From Serilophus lunatus (taxonomy: Eukaryota > Chordata > Aves > Passeriformes > Eurylaimidae): a stretch of 64,000 nucleotides of DNA. Shown in pieces: positions 37,601 to 52,600 of the stretch. Numbering within the stretch: position 1 is the stretch's first letter; every line of letters begins with the position of its first letter. The translations under genes and the position numbers were made by a program. A model generated the notes under the pieces. That model was not told the DNA's origin. It saw only the letters and a list, made by a program, of their open reading frames with translations, and did not search any database. The stretch is taken from positions 104,590 to 168,589 of the forward strand of contig VXBA01006143.1 in the NCBI GenBank assembly GCA_013399895.1. The letters run 5' to 3'.

Positions 37601-40600
37601 AAAGAGGGTGTTTATATTTCATCAGTGACAGGAAAGCTGCAGTTCATCTTACAGACTTATTTTTGGTCAGGACCCTTCTATGCAGGCCTATGCTGTATTG
37701 TCTAATTTGTTTCCTACTAAAATTTATCCTATGAATAATGACATGGCAGGATAATATTTACAAGGTTTTTGAGCACTAAATAAAGTTTTAACAGCCAGTG
37801 TTCCTGCAGGCAGCTTAGGGAGCATAAAGCTCTACATGTCTTTAAAGGTCACACTTCTGATTTAAGATGTAACTAGTTTGCTGGAAGTTTTATTTGCCTC
37901 TGAAAATATCTGTGTAAATTTTCACTCATGAAAATAAACAAAAAAATCCTTCCTGTAGACTGCTCCCAGCCCACCCTGATATTCCATGTGCAGGATTGCA
38001 GAGGAGTTCTGCATGACCTTGTGTACTCTGAGAGATGATTTCACTTGCAGCTCATTCTTCATAACAGGTGATTGCAAATCATACTTATCCAACCTTTGGC
38101 TAGGCAGCAGAAGAGTTGTGAAACTTATGACTTTTCTGGAGGTTGCTGGGAAGTTGACAGGTGTTTCTTAAAGCTTTATGTATTTCTTGCTCTGAATGTG
38201 ACCTTATAAAAGCTTCATGGAAGCCAGATTTTGCATGTAATATAGAATTGAATTAAAAAATGTTTTAGAGCAAATACTTGCTTTATGAGTAATTAGGTAC
38301 CATGGATTAATTTCAGCACTAAAAGATTTTCAGTGTTTGAAAAAGTGAGATTTAATATGAAAAATTTAATTCCTTGATTTTTATGTTATCTTTTCTTTTT
38401 GGTGATAAAGACATGGTTTGGAATGATTGGTTTGCACATGGGAATCCTTTTTTGGAGAAGGTATTGCAAAAATATCTTATATAATATAAAAAGTTCACTA
38501 GTTTTCTTATATCTGTCTTTACTCTGATTATCACTTGATTTTTAAATATGTTGAACACTGATCCTTAATAACAGCAGTAAATCACTTTCCATTAGTAGTA
38601 CTTTACAGAACATAAATGACATATCAAGGACGAAGCAATTTTGAAATAGGACATAAAGACTAACATCAAACACTGAATATTTGGCCAACCTCCCACTGTT
38701 TTATTAAAAAAAATACAAGGGGGGGGTGAAAAAAATGGAGGTTGAGAAGTCCAGAAGTCAGAAAATGCCAAATGTATGGTTACTGTTACAGCCCTGACAC
38801 TTTTTTTAAAAAATGTATTCCTTTTTCTAACCCACACAATGTATGAGACATAAGTCTGCTGGAAAAATGAGGTTATGATCATACACTCATCTTGGAGGCA
38901 AGTGTAGCAGACAGACAAAAGCTTATGAATTGTGGATGTTCTGGTGGGTTGGAAGTGAACCTGCCTCAGTGTATGATCCTGGATACACTTTGTTTGCCTT
39001 CAGCTGACTGGTCTGATGTGCTGCTGAAATTTTTCAAGACACATAAGCGAAAGTAAGAAATTATAATTTTTGAAAGTTTTAAATGTTACACCTGAATTAA
39101 ATAGGATTGGTGCCCTTTTAGTTCTGTTCAGTTCCTTGCATCAAAAGATCAGGAAATTAAAGGTTCTGATTTTTTTTCTTGGTAATTTTTTACTTATATA
39201 ATTACACACCAATAATGGTTTACTCTTTTGTATTTTTTGTGGATGGAGAGGTTAAAGAAGTGTTGATAATAAACTCTATAGTTCTTGGGTTTGTTTTGAG
39301 TAATTATAGAAAATAGGACTCCTTAATACTCATGACTTCAAGGAGAAACAATGTGAGTATAACCAGGACTGGTGCTCAGGTGCACAGGCTGTACCAGCCT
39401 CCTGGGAATTCTGGTCTCTTAGCCCAGACTAGTGGTTTGTGTTGAGCTTTCTTCTACATCTCCACTGGTATCTGTAATTGAACTAAATTAGCAAGGAATA
39501 CTGAGTATGAGGTGTGTTTTCTTTTGTGGTCCTAAATTGAGCATTGATTTTTGTCCTGCGTGTGATAATGAAATTTGGAGTTTCTGCTGTGTTGTGTCTC
39601 TATAGTATTGTCAATTCCATAACTCTCAGAAAAAGGAAGTGAATGGAAATAGAAAAGCATTTTAACATCTTTTATTTCAAGAGGCTTTTTTCCTTCTTTT
39701 TTTGCAAACTATAGTCTTTAACAGAAACTTGCTTTTGTGCTCTGCTTGTGTGTGTGTGTGTGTGTGTGAGGGGACTGAGAGAAGATGGGATTGCAGGTCT
39801 CCACTCGTGCAGAAGTTTCTGGATGGAATGAGGAAAAGAAGATTAAGCTATTAGGCAATCTAAGGTTACAATTTGAATAGGCTGGTAAAACTGAAAAAAT
39901 AGAATCAATTTATAATAGCTTCTCTGTTTAAATGTTAATAGTCAGTACACATTAAAACCCTGAGTATGCATACAGGCAATTATTGCAGAGTAGGCACCCC
40001 AGTGTAAGTGCAGAGCCAGCGCTGCAGTAACTTGTCTGAGTTAGCAACAGCTTTAATTTATTCAGTTAGAGACATAATAGCAGCTAACTGTTGATTGTGC
40101 ATTATCATATTTTAATGACACACTTGAAATATTTAAAATACCATTGGCTTGATGCTTTCTTGAAGGGCACTCTGAATTCAACATTATAGTTCAGGATCTT
40201 TATTTCTTTGAAGGGTGATACTGTACTGAAAACTTGTTGTGGATCCTTTTGCTTGTGTTGTACATTTGTATGATGCTTGGATTATTCTGTTTTCCTCATC
40301 TTTAGAGCAATTGTTTGATAGGCTGGTGAATTGTGGTTTTGACAACGTTCTGTATTATTTTTTCAGGACTGTTACAGTCCACCAATTGTCCACTGGCAAA
40401 AAGTGCCACCACAGAAATCCCAGACAAAAACCCCACAAAATCCCCAACCTTTCCAATCTGCCCTCAAAGTGACTAACAGTGTATTTCATTTTATTATCAC
40501 CAACTTTGGTATTTTATTGCTAAATATAATGCTTAAATCTTAAAATGTAGGGTTTTTGGGGGTTTTTTTTGCCCCCCCCCCCCATATTGCTCATCATTAC

Positions 40601-43600
40601 TAACTAAAAAGATGTTCTGCCTTGGCCTCTTTCTGCTATTTACCCTGTGCCAGCAGCAGCATTAAACTCAACAGTCAGATCTCTTGGCAACTGCTTGTCT
40701 AAAAAGTACAAGAAGTTTTGAGTGGGTCAGTTTCTGCCAGGACAGTGTCTGTAGAAACCCCAGTGCCACAATAAGGGATCTGGTGGCAATGATGGATAAG
40801 GCAACTGGAGTGGCCTTTTTGTTATAGCTCAGCCTTAGGAGGACTGGTTAAAGCACCCACATAATTTCAGCTTTGGTTCTGAATATGAGAAAACAGAAGT
40901 CTCCAGATTTATTTATTTTTTAATGTGTACCAGTATTTAATACCCACAAATTTTGCTTTTGGCTTTTCTACAAGTTTTGGATTTGTTTTCTTTGAGAGTT
41001 GCATGGACAACCTATAAAAGATGTTAAATTACTGTAGAAAAATAATTATTCTTTCTATGCTGAATTAATGAAGCGCAAAATCCCTCTAATGACCTACTGA
41101 AATGTTTCTTGCTAATGTCAAATAGTTCTTAAGCTGTAATATGGATAATATGAGTAGAAAAATAATCATTTGCTTTTTCTGTGGCCAGAGAAGCAGAAAT
41201 GTTCTGGAAAAAATCTGGCATGAAGATATTTGGGTTGGCTATGGGTAAATTGATGAATTGAATGTGGAGAAGAAAGTTGTCCACTGGCTTTGCTTGCCTG
41301 AAGAAATCAAGTAATACCAGTTTTGTTAGTGTGTTTTCAGTGAATGCATACAAAATTTGTTGACCTCTGCCCTAAATACTTGCAGAATAGAGTTGGCTGA
41401 TTTATTATATATAAGCATGGAAGCATTTCATTTAACCATTGTGAGGGATGTTTTAATATAATTGTGTCCTTGTATGCACTCTTAAAATTATTGATTAACG
41501 TGTGAAATTGTTAAAAAAATCTGGTATAGGACAACAATATATCCATCCTGGTGATTGCCAGAAGCCACTGAAATCTCTGAAGACCCTTTTTATTTCATAT
41601 ATTCATGCAAGATGGGGAAGTCAAAATCTATTTTAGATTAGGTGATTAAGTTGTAATATTTTTCTGTAAACTTAGAGTAAGTAGTAGTGGTACATCTGTA
41701 CAGTTATATGATAAAATCTTTATTAAAACCTCAGCAGTAGGACTCCTGGTGAGGCAGTGCTTGGAGCTGACACTTTTCTGTATGGTATTTGGCTATTCTG
41801 GTATCTAACCCTAAAGAAATCTTTAAAAAGTCTAAAATTGTCAGGGTTTTTTTTTGTTAATTTTTATTCTTGATTTAATGACAGAAATATCTTTAAAAAT
41901 AGAAAGGTCTTTATAGGAAATTACAAGATTCAGGAATCTCATCATCTATAAGACTGAGCTTGAGAAGAAATGCCATGAAGAAGCAGTGGCATTCTCTCTA
42001 TTCTCATCTCCTGTAATGGTTGTATTACCTGAGCCAGAATTTATGGCAAGGAGAAGAAGCAATTTGAAGGAGCTGAATGAGTAGCAGGGTATCTCATTAA
42101 TATGCATGGAGTGAAAAGGTGCATTCTGCAACACATCTGCAATTAAACCAGAACAGCTGCACCCACAGGCACACTTGTAAACATTTGTGTTAAAGCCAGA
42201 TGCAGACTAATTTGATTGGATCAATACTTCTGATACAGTGTTAAATAACACCGTTTTTGAAAGATTGCTCGAGTTAGTGATGAGATTGAGCATTTTTATG
42301 TGCTTTGCTGAATAGCAAATGATGTTGGCATCCTCTTAAGTGTGTTACTTCTGTACATGACTTCTAGAGCTGGAATGAGCAGAAGTTCACACAGAAATTG
42401 ACTCTCTTTTGTCTCTTCTCTTTAGATGAACTTCGTCAAGCTATTGTGGCCATGATGAATAGGAAGGATGAACTGGAAGAGCAGAATAGGTAGTTTCCTT
42501 TTTTTAATCAAGAGGGACTGTAATTTTTAAAAAAATCTGTTTCCTGATACAAGGTGTCCTTTATTTGAAGCTATACATAATATTTGTGTAAGCTTTCTGA
42601 TATATATCTGTTGTTTTTCTGTGGAAGGTAAACTTAGTACTCCACTACTTAAATGTTGATTCTGAAGAGTAATGTATTTGGGTCAACTTTTTCTTTTAGT
42701 TCGAATCAGATAACTCTTTGTATCTGGAGAAATTTTGCAGTTGTAGTTTTTTCAAAACCAAAACTTTCTTCCAAAAGTTTCTGAAGATCTCTTAAGACAA
42801 CAAAGTTTGTCCTTATACAAATATTTAGAAAAATTCTTTTTTCACCTTCTGGTGAAGAAGTGATGTAGGATGGCTGACAACGTAATGTTGAAAGTGGCTT
42901 TCATTTATGAGTGTCTTTATGTTTACTTGGGGCAAAATGATGTTGTAAATGGTAATTTATATTTTCCTGTAGATGTGTTGTTTTTTTTTTTTAGTGCTGC
43001 AATTACCAACTGATCCTATTTCTCTGCCTCCTCTTTTTCCCACTCCCGTAATTGCAAGTTATTGCCTCATTCAGCTTTGTGTTTTTTGGCAGAAGGACCA
43101 GGATGCTTTGGGTTTTTCCATTATGCATTGTGTTGACCTTTGCTATCTCATTAAAGGCTTTACTCAGAGGACTATGGCAGAGACAAGAGCCCTACCTGTC
43201 TCCTGCTCTGTCTGATAAATATGTTGCTTATAGATTATTCCTGAGATGTGTGGACTTGCACTAAAACACTGAAAACAGATGACAAGATTTTTTTTTTTTA
43301 TAATAAACTTCTTCCGTATGGTGGTACAGCAGATCCCATAATAGGTTGTGCTTTGGACATGTTGATGAGATTGTAATACAAATTAATAGCCAGCATTTAC
43401 AAGTGTTCAAATTGGGTCTGTTTCCTTGTAGCTTTTCATATCTTTGTATAATCAAATCAGGTAAATTTATTATATTGAATAATGAAATTTTATTCGGGCA
43501 ACCTACTCTGTGATTCCTAGAACATACTCTAATTACTACACAGTGTTTGCAGTGTCCTAACCAGGGGCTTTTGCTTTCCTGCAGATCTCTGCGGAATCTT

Positions 43601-46600
43601 CTGGATGGAGAGATGGAGCATTCAGCAGCACTGAGGCAGGAGATGGAGAACTGGAGAAGGAAGGTAGCAGAACAGGAAGAGCGACATGCCACAAAAGTCC
43701 AAGCCTTGGCACGGTAAGAAGTGATGGAAATGTCTCAAAAAGTAACTGCAGTTGAACAAGGGAATAAAAGAAATATAAGAATGCATTCTGCATACAAGGA
43801 AAATCCTTTTCAATTATGTTAGTTTTCAGAAGAACTTAGAGACTTAGTCCTAAAAACTCATAGGCTTCAGTTGAATTGAAGATGAAAAAAACCCTTTGGA
43901 AGATTTTCTGTGTTAACAGTAAGTGAGAGTTGAAATATCAGTGAAACCACCATTACAGCACCAGAGGAAAGAATCTTAGTGAATTTAAAACATCAAGTTT
44001 AATTTTAAAAAGTAATTAGATGAATACGAAGAAATATAAGTAATGAAAACAGTAAGTTAGGTAATGAAACTAGATACAAAGAAATATATATATGTGTAAG
44101 GTAAATGTAAGAAGACTTTTCTCTCTTCATCTTTTATCTTCTATTTTGTCTAATTCTACTGCCTCCCTCTTTCCTTTTTTTGATAATTCATTTTTATTCT
44201 ACTTGTTACTTGGGAAATTCTTGATCTTCCCAATTTGGAACAAATTACAATATCAAGGTGCTGAGTTTTTTTTCCTTCTATTGGCTGTGTGATATTCTTA
44301 ATGTTGTTAAAGTACTTCTTGGAAACAGTATTTTCCAAACCTCAAGTCTGATACAGATGGATTGGGACTCTAGCTGTCAGTTCTGGAGCCAGTGTGGACT
44401 TGTTTTGGAAACTATCATTTTAATATTGCTCCACAGAATTTCCTTTGATATGTGTCTTATGTAGTTCCACAATGAGATTAATATGATTTGATCCCAGCAC
44501 ATTCTTACTTGATTAAGTAGACATTGTACTGAGTGGTCCCAGTGCCAGTTGAATTGAGGAGGAATATTTGTGTCTTTATTTATTGCTTTCATTTGTGTAA
44601 AATGTATCAGTGCCAGCAGCTACTGACACAGATACCCTTCTGTCTGTACCCTTAGATATGTAAGCAGTGAAGAATGGATTATCCATCCTCTTCAGTGACA
44701 CTTCCATCCAATCTGTCTTTCTTCTGTTGGATTACTTAGGCATAACTTTCCTTGGGCTGATGCTCTTTTTTGGTCCTCTTGGAAGGTTTTCATGGCTGAC
44801 CATCATAAGCAACAGTTGTTGCCAAACATTATTAGCAAACAAGTATCAACTTCTGAAGTGGTGCAGCTGTGTCCCCCTAGCTCTGTAAGGATCAGCTGTA
44901 ACAGGTTGCTCAGGATGGTTTCCAGCCAGATTTTGGACATCTGCACAGGTGGAGACCCCACAGCCCCTTAGGGCGGTGTTGCTGGCAGTGCTTCCCTAAT
45001 GCAGTACAAGCCTTCCTTTGCCAAGAAAGGTGTGCTGCAGGCTCATGGTCAGCTGCTTGTCCACCAGGCCTCCCAGATCTTTTTCCATAGAGCTGTTTTC
45101 CAGCCCCACAGCATGTATGGGTGATGGGGGCTATTTCTCCCCAAATGCAGGACTCTGCATTTCCTCTTGTACTTAATGGAATTTTTCTGAGTCCAGTTCT
45201 CCAGCCTGTCCTAGTCCCTCTGAATGGCAGCACAACCACCCTGTGTGGGAGCTCAGTGTATATGAGCTGTTGCTCAGTTTTGTGTTGTCTGGGACCTTGC
45301 TCTGGCTCAACATCCACATCACTAATGAAGGTGTTAAACAACATTGGCCCCAGAAATGATTTGTCCTCCAGCTTGACTTTGTGCCACAACTCTGCTGAAG
45401 GAATTGTAACCCTCCCCTTTTCTAAATGTAATGTAGCTTAAGAAAGACTTTTGAAGGTAAATGCTGCTGTAATAATTTGATTTTCTTACAATTCTAAATA
45501 AGCTCTAGAGTAATCTATGATGCATAAGATCTCGGGGTATGGTAAACAACAAACCCATCCCAAGAGTAAAATAAGAAAAGTAATCTGGGCCTTATCCCAG
45601 ATAGAAGTGCTTGTTTTCTGTATGCACAGGCAGAGTGCTCAGAGACATGGGTAAGTGGGTTTGACATTCATGTGCTGTGAGGTAATAGAGACAATGCAAA
45701 TACTTCAGTATTTAATATTCACGTTTCTGGTTATAGGAATTGTGTATTCGTATTTCTTTGACTCACTTCCCCCACAACTTTAGAAGCTGTACTGACATAT
45801 GGGTGAATCAGATATTTGTCATGCACATACCTTTTTAAAGAATAGATAAGGAGCTTTTATAACAAGATCCGAAGAGATGCTCACTTAGACTAACTAGTTA
45901 TTTTTAAACAAGTTTATGTAATTTCTCTTATTGCTGCAGAGACTGGGTATGTTTTGTTGGTTGCTTTTCTGAAAGTCAGTTTGCCTTCTCATGTAATAAA
46001 AACTGTTGGGAGCTTCTTAGGTACAACAAATTCTTGTATCACCAGTTGCTTTGGATTTGAGATGCATTTCTTTAATGATTCATTGCAACTCGTTTTCTAG
46101 CACAGTAACATAAGAGTCTTTGCATGTAGTTATTTTGGAATATAGGTTTTTCTAAATTTTTTTGTTGGTTTACCTTGTATACTGTAGATAATGTTGCTGC
46201 TAGAGTACTATTTTTTAAAATAAAAAATCTTTTGAACCAAGAGTTTGAATAAGCTGAATAAGTTAATGAATTTGAAGTAACAAAAACTTTGGAATTGCTT
46301 TGTGAGTGCTGAATAATATACTAGGTGAGTCAGAGAAGACTTAAGTTTCAGATACCTTGAAAACAATTTATCACTTGACCAGAGCAGAGAACTTTCCTCA
46401 GTTATAATATTCTAAATATTTTTAGGAAAAGAAAATCATTCAGTAAAAATCTGACTGTTGTGATTTGATGAATGAATATTTTTCAGATTATGAGAGCAGA
46501 TATTTATGTGTGTCCCCAAAGGTCTTTTGAAGAATTTGACATAAATATCTTCCTAAAGGCTTCGATGACACAAATTTCAGTGGCATGTCAGTCAGTGCTG

Positions 46601-49600
46601 AAATAAAGGGTTCTGGAGATCTGCAATTATTCAGCTCTGGTCTCCTGGACTCCCTGAAGAATCTCTCATCTCCTAGACAAAACTCTGGTTTACTGAGGGA
46701 AATTTTCCCAAGTTTCCCAAGTTCTCTTTGAAAAATGGGAAAACTCTTAGGTCATTTCAGTTTCAGGGAGTGGTAATCTCATTATTCTGTGTGAAAAATT
46801 TGAATGGCTCTTTCATAACAGTTATTATATTGTTTCAAAAGGAGCAGTCTCAGCCTTCAACCTATTTCCTACTCTTCTGATAGAACAGACTCAATGGACT
46901 CTGTAGTATTGTGTTGTCTGCTGTTTTTTTTCTTTTTTTTTTTTCTTTTCTTTTTTTGTCCTCAACAATGAACCTTTCTCAAATTCGTGGACATGTTGTG
47001 CCCGTGGCTTCTTGGCAATACTGAAGGTTTTTAATTGAGGTTCCTTTTTCTGTCTGGAATGCTATTACACCCCTTTGCAAGGCAAAGAAATTTATTGAAG
47101 CTGCCTGTGAAATTGGATAATCTCAGATTGCATATTCTTAGACTATATTTGGCTATGCTGGAGGAAAGCATGTTACAAAGGACAGGCTTTGCAGAAAGAA
47201 AAGCAGATACAGAAGATGTAAATGCACTGTGTGGGGAAATGGGGGATGGGAATTGGGCTTTACTTTGTTTTACACTTCTACATTTCTGTTTACTGTAGAT
47301 TCTGTAACTTGATCTGCCTCCTTTTGTCTTCTGTCAGTGTTACTTAAGTGACATTGTGTTTGGATTTGGCATTTTATATTATTCTGTTTTACAGCACTTC
47401 ATTCACAGCCATAGCCCTTCAGTGATGGGTGAAATGATGTGGTGTGCATCTCGAAATGACTCCATCACTCCCCTTAAGCAGCTTCTTTGAGAGTGGAAAA
47501 AAAAAATCCTGTTCCTGCTTGTGAAAACTATTTTGAATATTTGTATAATAAATGGTGTTTTCTTCCTGCTTAGTTAGTTGGTGACATGTCACAAGTTACA
47601 AAAACATTTTATAAAAATAGTGAGATACACACAAGATAATCAACTTAATCATATTTAAGAAGGGATGAGGGAGCAGGAGGAAGAAGCAGAGATTGGTTTT
47701 ATAATATAATCTCATTATATTGTGTATAGTTCAACTTCCACTTTTGTGAGTAACAGTTCTCATTTTCCTTTTTTAATGTGATCACAATAAACTGCAATCC
47801 TGCATCTCCTAATAGTAGAATAACTCATGTTAGGTGACTTCCAGAGATGCCTTCTAACCCAACCTCTGATTCTACAGTTTTACATATTGTTGCAGTACAT
47901 TGTTTATTTCAATTAATTCTTAAGATTCTTGCAGGGTTTTTTTGTCATTTGGATATTTGGTATCCGTATAATGTTTTCTGTTATAATCTTAAGTTTTTAT
48001 CAAAATCAGTAAGGTCCACAGAAAGCGCTTGCAAGAATTTGAAATTAGTGTCAGAAACTTAATTGCAGTATTTTTCAGGCCACTGTGATTGAGAAATGAC
48101 TCTTTCTCAAATTCTTTTCTTACCATGCTCCTTTTACAGACGCCTTAGAGAATTTTTACACCTTTTTCAAGAAGCAGATATGTGGCAGAGTTTTATTTGG
48201 ATTTGGCTTTTTTAGTTCTTTCTATTAAGGTACAAGAAAATAAGTCCTATAAGGCCACTGCCTCTGCAACAAAAATCATAAATAATAATTTAATATTGTT
48301 TTGGAAGTCAACTTCTTTAGAAAACACCTTATTGCTGGTATTCAGAGGATGAGCACAAGGAGAATGGGGGGGATTTCACCTGCAGGGCCTTGGTCCTTCT
48401 CCAGGAATTCCTGCAGTGGGGCTGATCCACTGCTCTGTTCCCTGTGAATGGCATCTCTCTTCCATGCTGTCCTCCCTTGGATGTGAGAACATGCTGCTTG
48501 TTTTCCTATTGCTTTCATCCTCTGGGTATGAGAGTCCTTAGGGAACAGTTGCTCCGCGTCCTGACCTGAATTAACTTGTTGGTGGGGGGTTGCATTTATC
48601 AGTGCCACTGCTGTTTTCATTCACTGTATACAAAGTAGGCAGGTATATGTTTCCTGAAATAAGAACTTGTATTGTGCTGCTAAAAAGAATTATCATTCTC
48701 ATGGAAGTTTTGATTTTCTTTTCAACAGGGTTTCCTTAAATGCTAATCTTTCAATAGTAAAACTGAGAGGAAGTGCCACTATTTTTGATTAAAATTAGGC
48801 AGGGAATTGAAGGTATTTGACAACTTACATTTATTATATAATTGATCAGTCCTATATATATGTTACTCATATATATATGCTATGAAGCTTGATCAACAAC
48901 CCTCACTAGACCTGTGCTATTGGAGCAAAAATAGTAATTTGTAAGAGTTATTGTCATTTTGCCCTGTATCAGCTCGTATTATCATCTATCTTTCAGCTGC
49001 ATATTATCATGGGAGAAGTGATCAGGCAGGGAAATTTGTTATAACTGAAGGTTCAGGGTAGGCTGTGTTTTCAGTGGTGTAGTTCTGTCTTTGTTTTCCT
49101 GTGTATTTCAGCCTGATTTATTTTTGCTTTCTTTCTTTGATTATTTTTTTCTCTCTGTCCCCTTCAACTTGTACTTACAGTCCTGCCATATATTCTTCAC
49201 CACAAAAAGTGGGACTGTTTGGAGCCCTTCAAAGATGCTGAAAGCATTGTGTTTATCACCAGGCTCATAACAGGCTGACAATTTTGCTTCAAGTTAGATG
49301 GTCAGGTTTGGAAATGTTGCAGACGTAAGGCTGGGCCTTCACACAGAAGTATTTACCTTCCTTGAGTCTGCAAATCTGACCCTTAATTCCTCTACAGGAG
49401 TTTCTCCTCCTATAAAATACTTGTTATGAATATCTGATATAATGCCTTTTGAAGTCATTAAAGACTTTTATTGAATGTTTAATAATTTCTTTTAAACATA
49501 GTCTGATTTAAAGAGCTATATAAATTCATCTATATCAGGATGGGCTCTCTTTGGAATCCAGCTTAATAGTAGTAATGAGAAAGAGATGTAACAGAATGAG

Positions 49601-52600
49601 AAGTAATAACCTGATAAAGAGGCATATTAGAAAATTGTAACTGGGCCATAGTACCCTGCTTTGAATTTCAGTCTTGTATTAAAAATTTTAAGTGAATTAA
49701 AGTCTTTCTGAACTTCATCTGTACTGTATCAATTTTAAGTCAATAGGCACTATAGTGAAAAATGGATTTTTTTGATGCTGTCTCAGTACAGACAGAAGGC
49801 ATTGAGTCTATTCTCATATTTAGAAATGAGGTGGTGTATGATTTTTTCATGAGAATCCTTGAAACTCAATATATTGTAACTGTATACAGTTATTTCCATA
49901 AAGATATTTTTGCAGTTTTGGTGAGAAAGCTTTTTGTCTTGCTGTCATATAATTTTTTTTCATGAATGAATCATTTAGATTTCTTTTAATATAATATATA
50001 GAATAAACTGTGTTTCTGAATCTTTTTTTCTTGACCCAAATGTCAGTATCCATCTCTAGTGGAAAACCTGGTTTGTTCTTTGTAGTCTAAGAAATGAAAA
50101 ATATAATAAAATGCATAAAATCATCAAAGACTGTTAAAATTCAATAGTTGAGTAATCAATAGCTTCTCAATTATTTAGCAACCTCCTACTAAGGGACTGA
50201 ATAAAACTGAGGTTGCATAGTTCAGAAAGCTGATCTGAAATCCATAGAAATATGACTATATTACCAGGCAAGATCTCTTGTGTGAGCAGTACAGCAGTTC
50301 ATTTGTGTGTGCATGCATATACATAATATATGTATATTTTGTGTGTATGTGTAGATAAAGTATGATAAGGACCATCAAACATTTGCATTTATTTTGAATA
50401 TTTGAATATTCATATGCTATTACATGTCCTGGGCTTCATCATACCTGGAGCGTGTGCCTCTCCTGTGGCACAGCTTTGCCTGCCCATGTCTTCTTGTCTC
50501 ACTCCCATCAGTTGTGGGTTCCTTGTGTGTGGTATTTGTGCTGTATTTGTGGCATCCATGTATTTCTACCTTGATAGTTTCTAAAAGAAGAATAAAAATG
50601 GCTTGAATTCACTGTCTTCAGTGTAAACACTTCTGTCATGCTTGCTTAACTGAGTGGGCTTAGAGAGATAATTGAATTTTAGACATTGTCAGCTTTGGTT
50701 AAAATTCAGTCAGTTAGAATCGTGTTTATTTCCCCCCAAATATAAACTGAAGGTGCTTAATGTTGTTAAGTGGAGCTGTGATAGTACTTGGTTTGAGTAC
50801 TTGTATTTTCCAAAGAAAAATGAGACTGAAGTGTGGCAATGAAAGGGATTACCTAAATTTCTTGTCTTACGGTTTTCATTTAGGAATGGTTTGTGGAAAA
50901 CTTCTGCCTTGAATATTGTTGCTGAAGTGCTGGCATTTTCTTACAACAATGGTCTGTTTCTAAAGCAGAATTCTTATTTGCTTGATATTAAATAGTTGGA
51001 CAAATAGTAAAATAATGATCTAATTTTTTATTGACCATTCTGAATTTTCTTGTCTAATATCCCATCCTTTTGTTTTAATTGATTGTTGATTTATATAGAC
51101 TGGATCTGCCATCAATGTAATATAGTATAGAAAACTAAATTAAACAGTTAATTAAAGGTTTTGATGATGAGATAATGTTTCACTGATATATTTCTTTAGT
51201 TCTAGAAAATTAGTTTTCTGGTACTCTGCTGTTGATCTATTATTAATGTGCAAGTCGTCTTTTGTATCATGGTGACACAATGTAGTTTTGTTTCCATTGA
51301 AAAGGTCTTTCATGTATTTTGAGAAAACTATTTATTTATTGTGTTCTTTTTATCAATAGAGAGAATGAAGTGCTAAAAGTGCAACTTAAGAAGTATGTAG
51401 GAGCTGTGCAGATGCTGAGAAGAGAAGGTCAAACAGTGGAAGGTAAGGATAAAATAAAGGGGGAGAGAAAAATCCATGCTCATGGTTTGTTTTTCTGTAT
51501 GCTGCCATTCAGAGAGAGTATACTGGAGGCATAGGGATGGTGACTAAATGATGGAAGTGATTCCTGGATTTGTGCAGAAACTAACAGTGAAAAACCAACA
51601 GTGAAAGAGTAACGAGTGAATTGGCAGGACTGATTTACAAGAAACTTTGTTCTTTACAATTGATCCTGAAATGGATTTTTCTAGACAACCAACCACCCAG
51701 TTCTGTGCAAGGCCTTGGTCTTTAACCAGCACTTCAGCCACACAAAATGATGCCAGTGTGGCTGGGGACAGGGTTCATGCTTCCACGTGCTGGCCAGCGG
51801 GGCACGAGCTCTTCCCCTGTTGGAAAATACCAGCATCTGAAAAGATAACAGTTCTGTTTCTATGAGAACTATCCCTGGTTCATCTCTGGCCGGGCTATTT
51901 GCTGTTGTTTGAACGGTTTTGCAATGCAGATTGATAGCAAACAAAAGATTGTTATGTGATGGAAAAATATCCAATTACTGCTGAGCAGAAACAGTGAAGA
52001 AGTCTTTGCTTTCCTTGCTGAGTCTTTGCCAAAACAAATGAGATCATTTACATGAAACTGGGCTTAGCAAGAGATAATTATAAGCCCTATTTATCTCTTC
52101 AAAATATCTTAGAGTAATATCTCCTGATAGTGAAAATAACATTTTTTTCCTTTTGAGAAAAACACTGATGTAGATTTTTGTACTTATTTTTTACAGAGCA
52201 CTGTCTGGTAGATGAGGTGATCTGACTTTTTTCAATAAGAAAGTTTCCAAAAAAAGCTGTCAGATGAAAATGTAGTTTAAACAATAATCTGTGAATTAGT
52301 ATGGTATTGGAACATAAAAATAATTAGTTTGAGGAGAGAAAATTGAATATCTCTAGATTATACTCTAGTTCTGGAGAACAGTATGTTTTGAAATAGTCTG
52401 TATTGAGTAGCAATGAGCAGATATTATATCTGAAATATAATGAGTTATCAGTAGGCTCACCTGTTTTTCTGGTTGTCTGTGATAGAAGTGTCCATGGCCA
52501 GATGAATTGGAGTCTTTATTCTGAATCCTCTCCTGGTGGAACCTGTATTTCCAGTGGCTACAGAACGGTGCTTTGAGAGATGAGATGGCTCTTCAGAAAT

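Larger units (their letters stand above)
34828..42425 (+). other. SNX29: SNX29 intron 11
   Basis: A 7.6-kb intron. It holds two exon-like elements (36045-36109 and 39004-39052), a TG microsatellite and a run of 12 C at 40572-40583. No large repeat recognised. Confidence 0.7.

Noticed and set aside
40572..40583. Run of 12 C
   Set aside because: It is a simple homopolymer in intron 11, possibly inaccurate in length, with no function inferred.
44910..45389. 159-codon minus-strand open frame as a gene
   Set aside because: It is a decayed CR1 LINE fragment, not a host gene.
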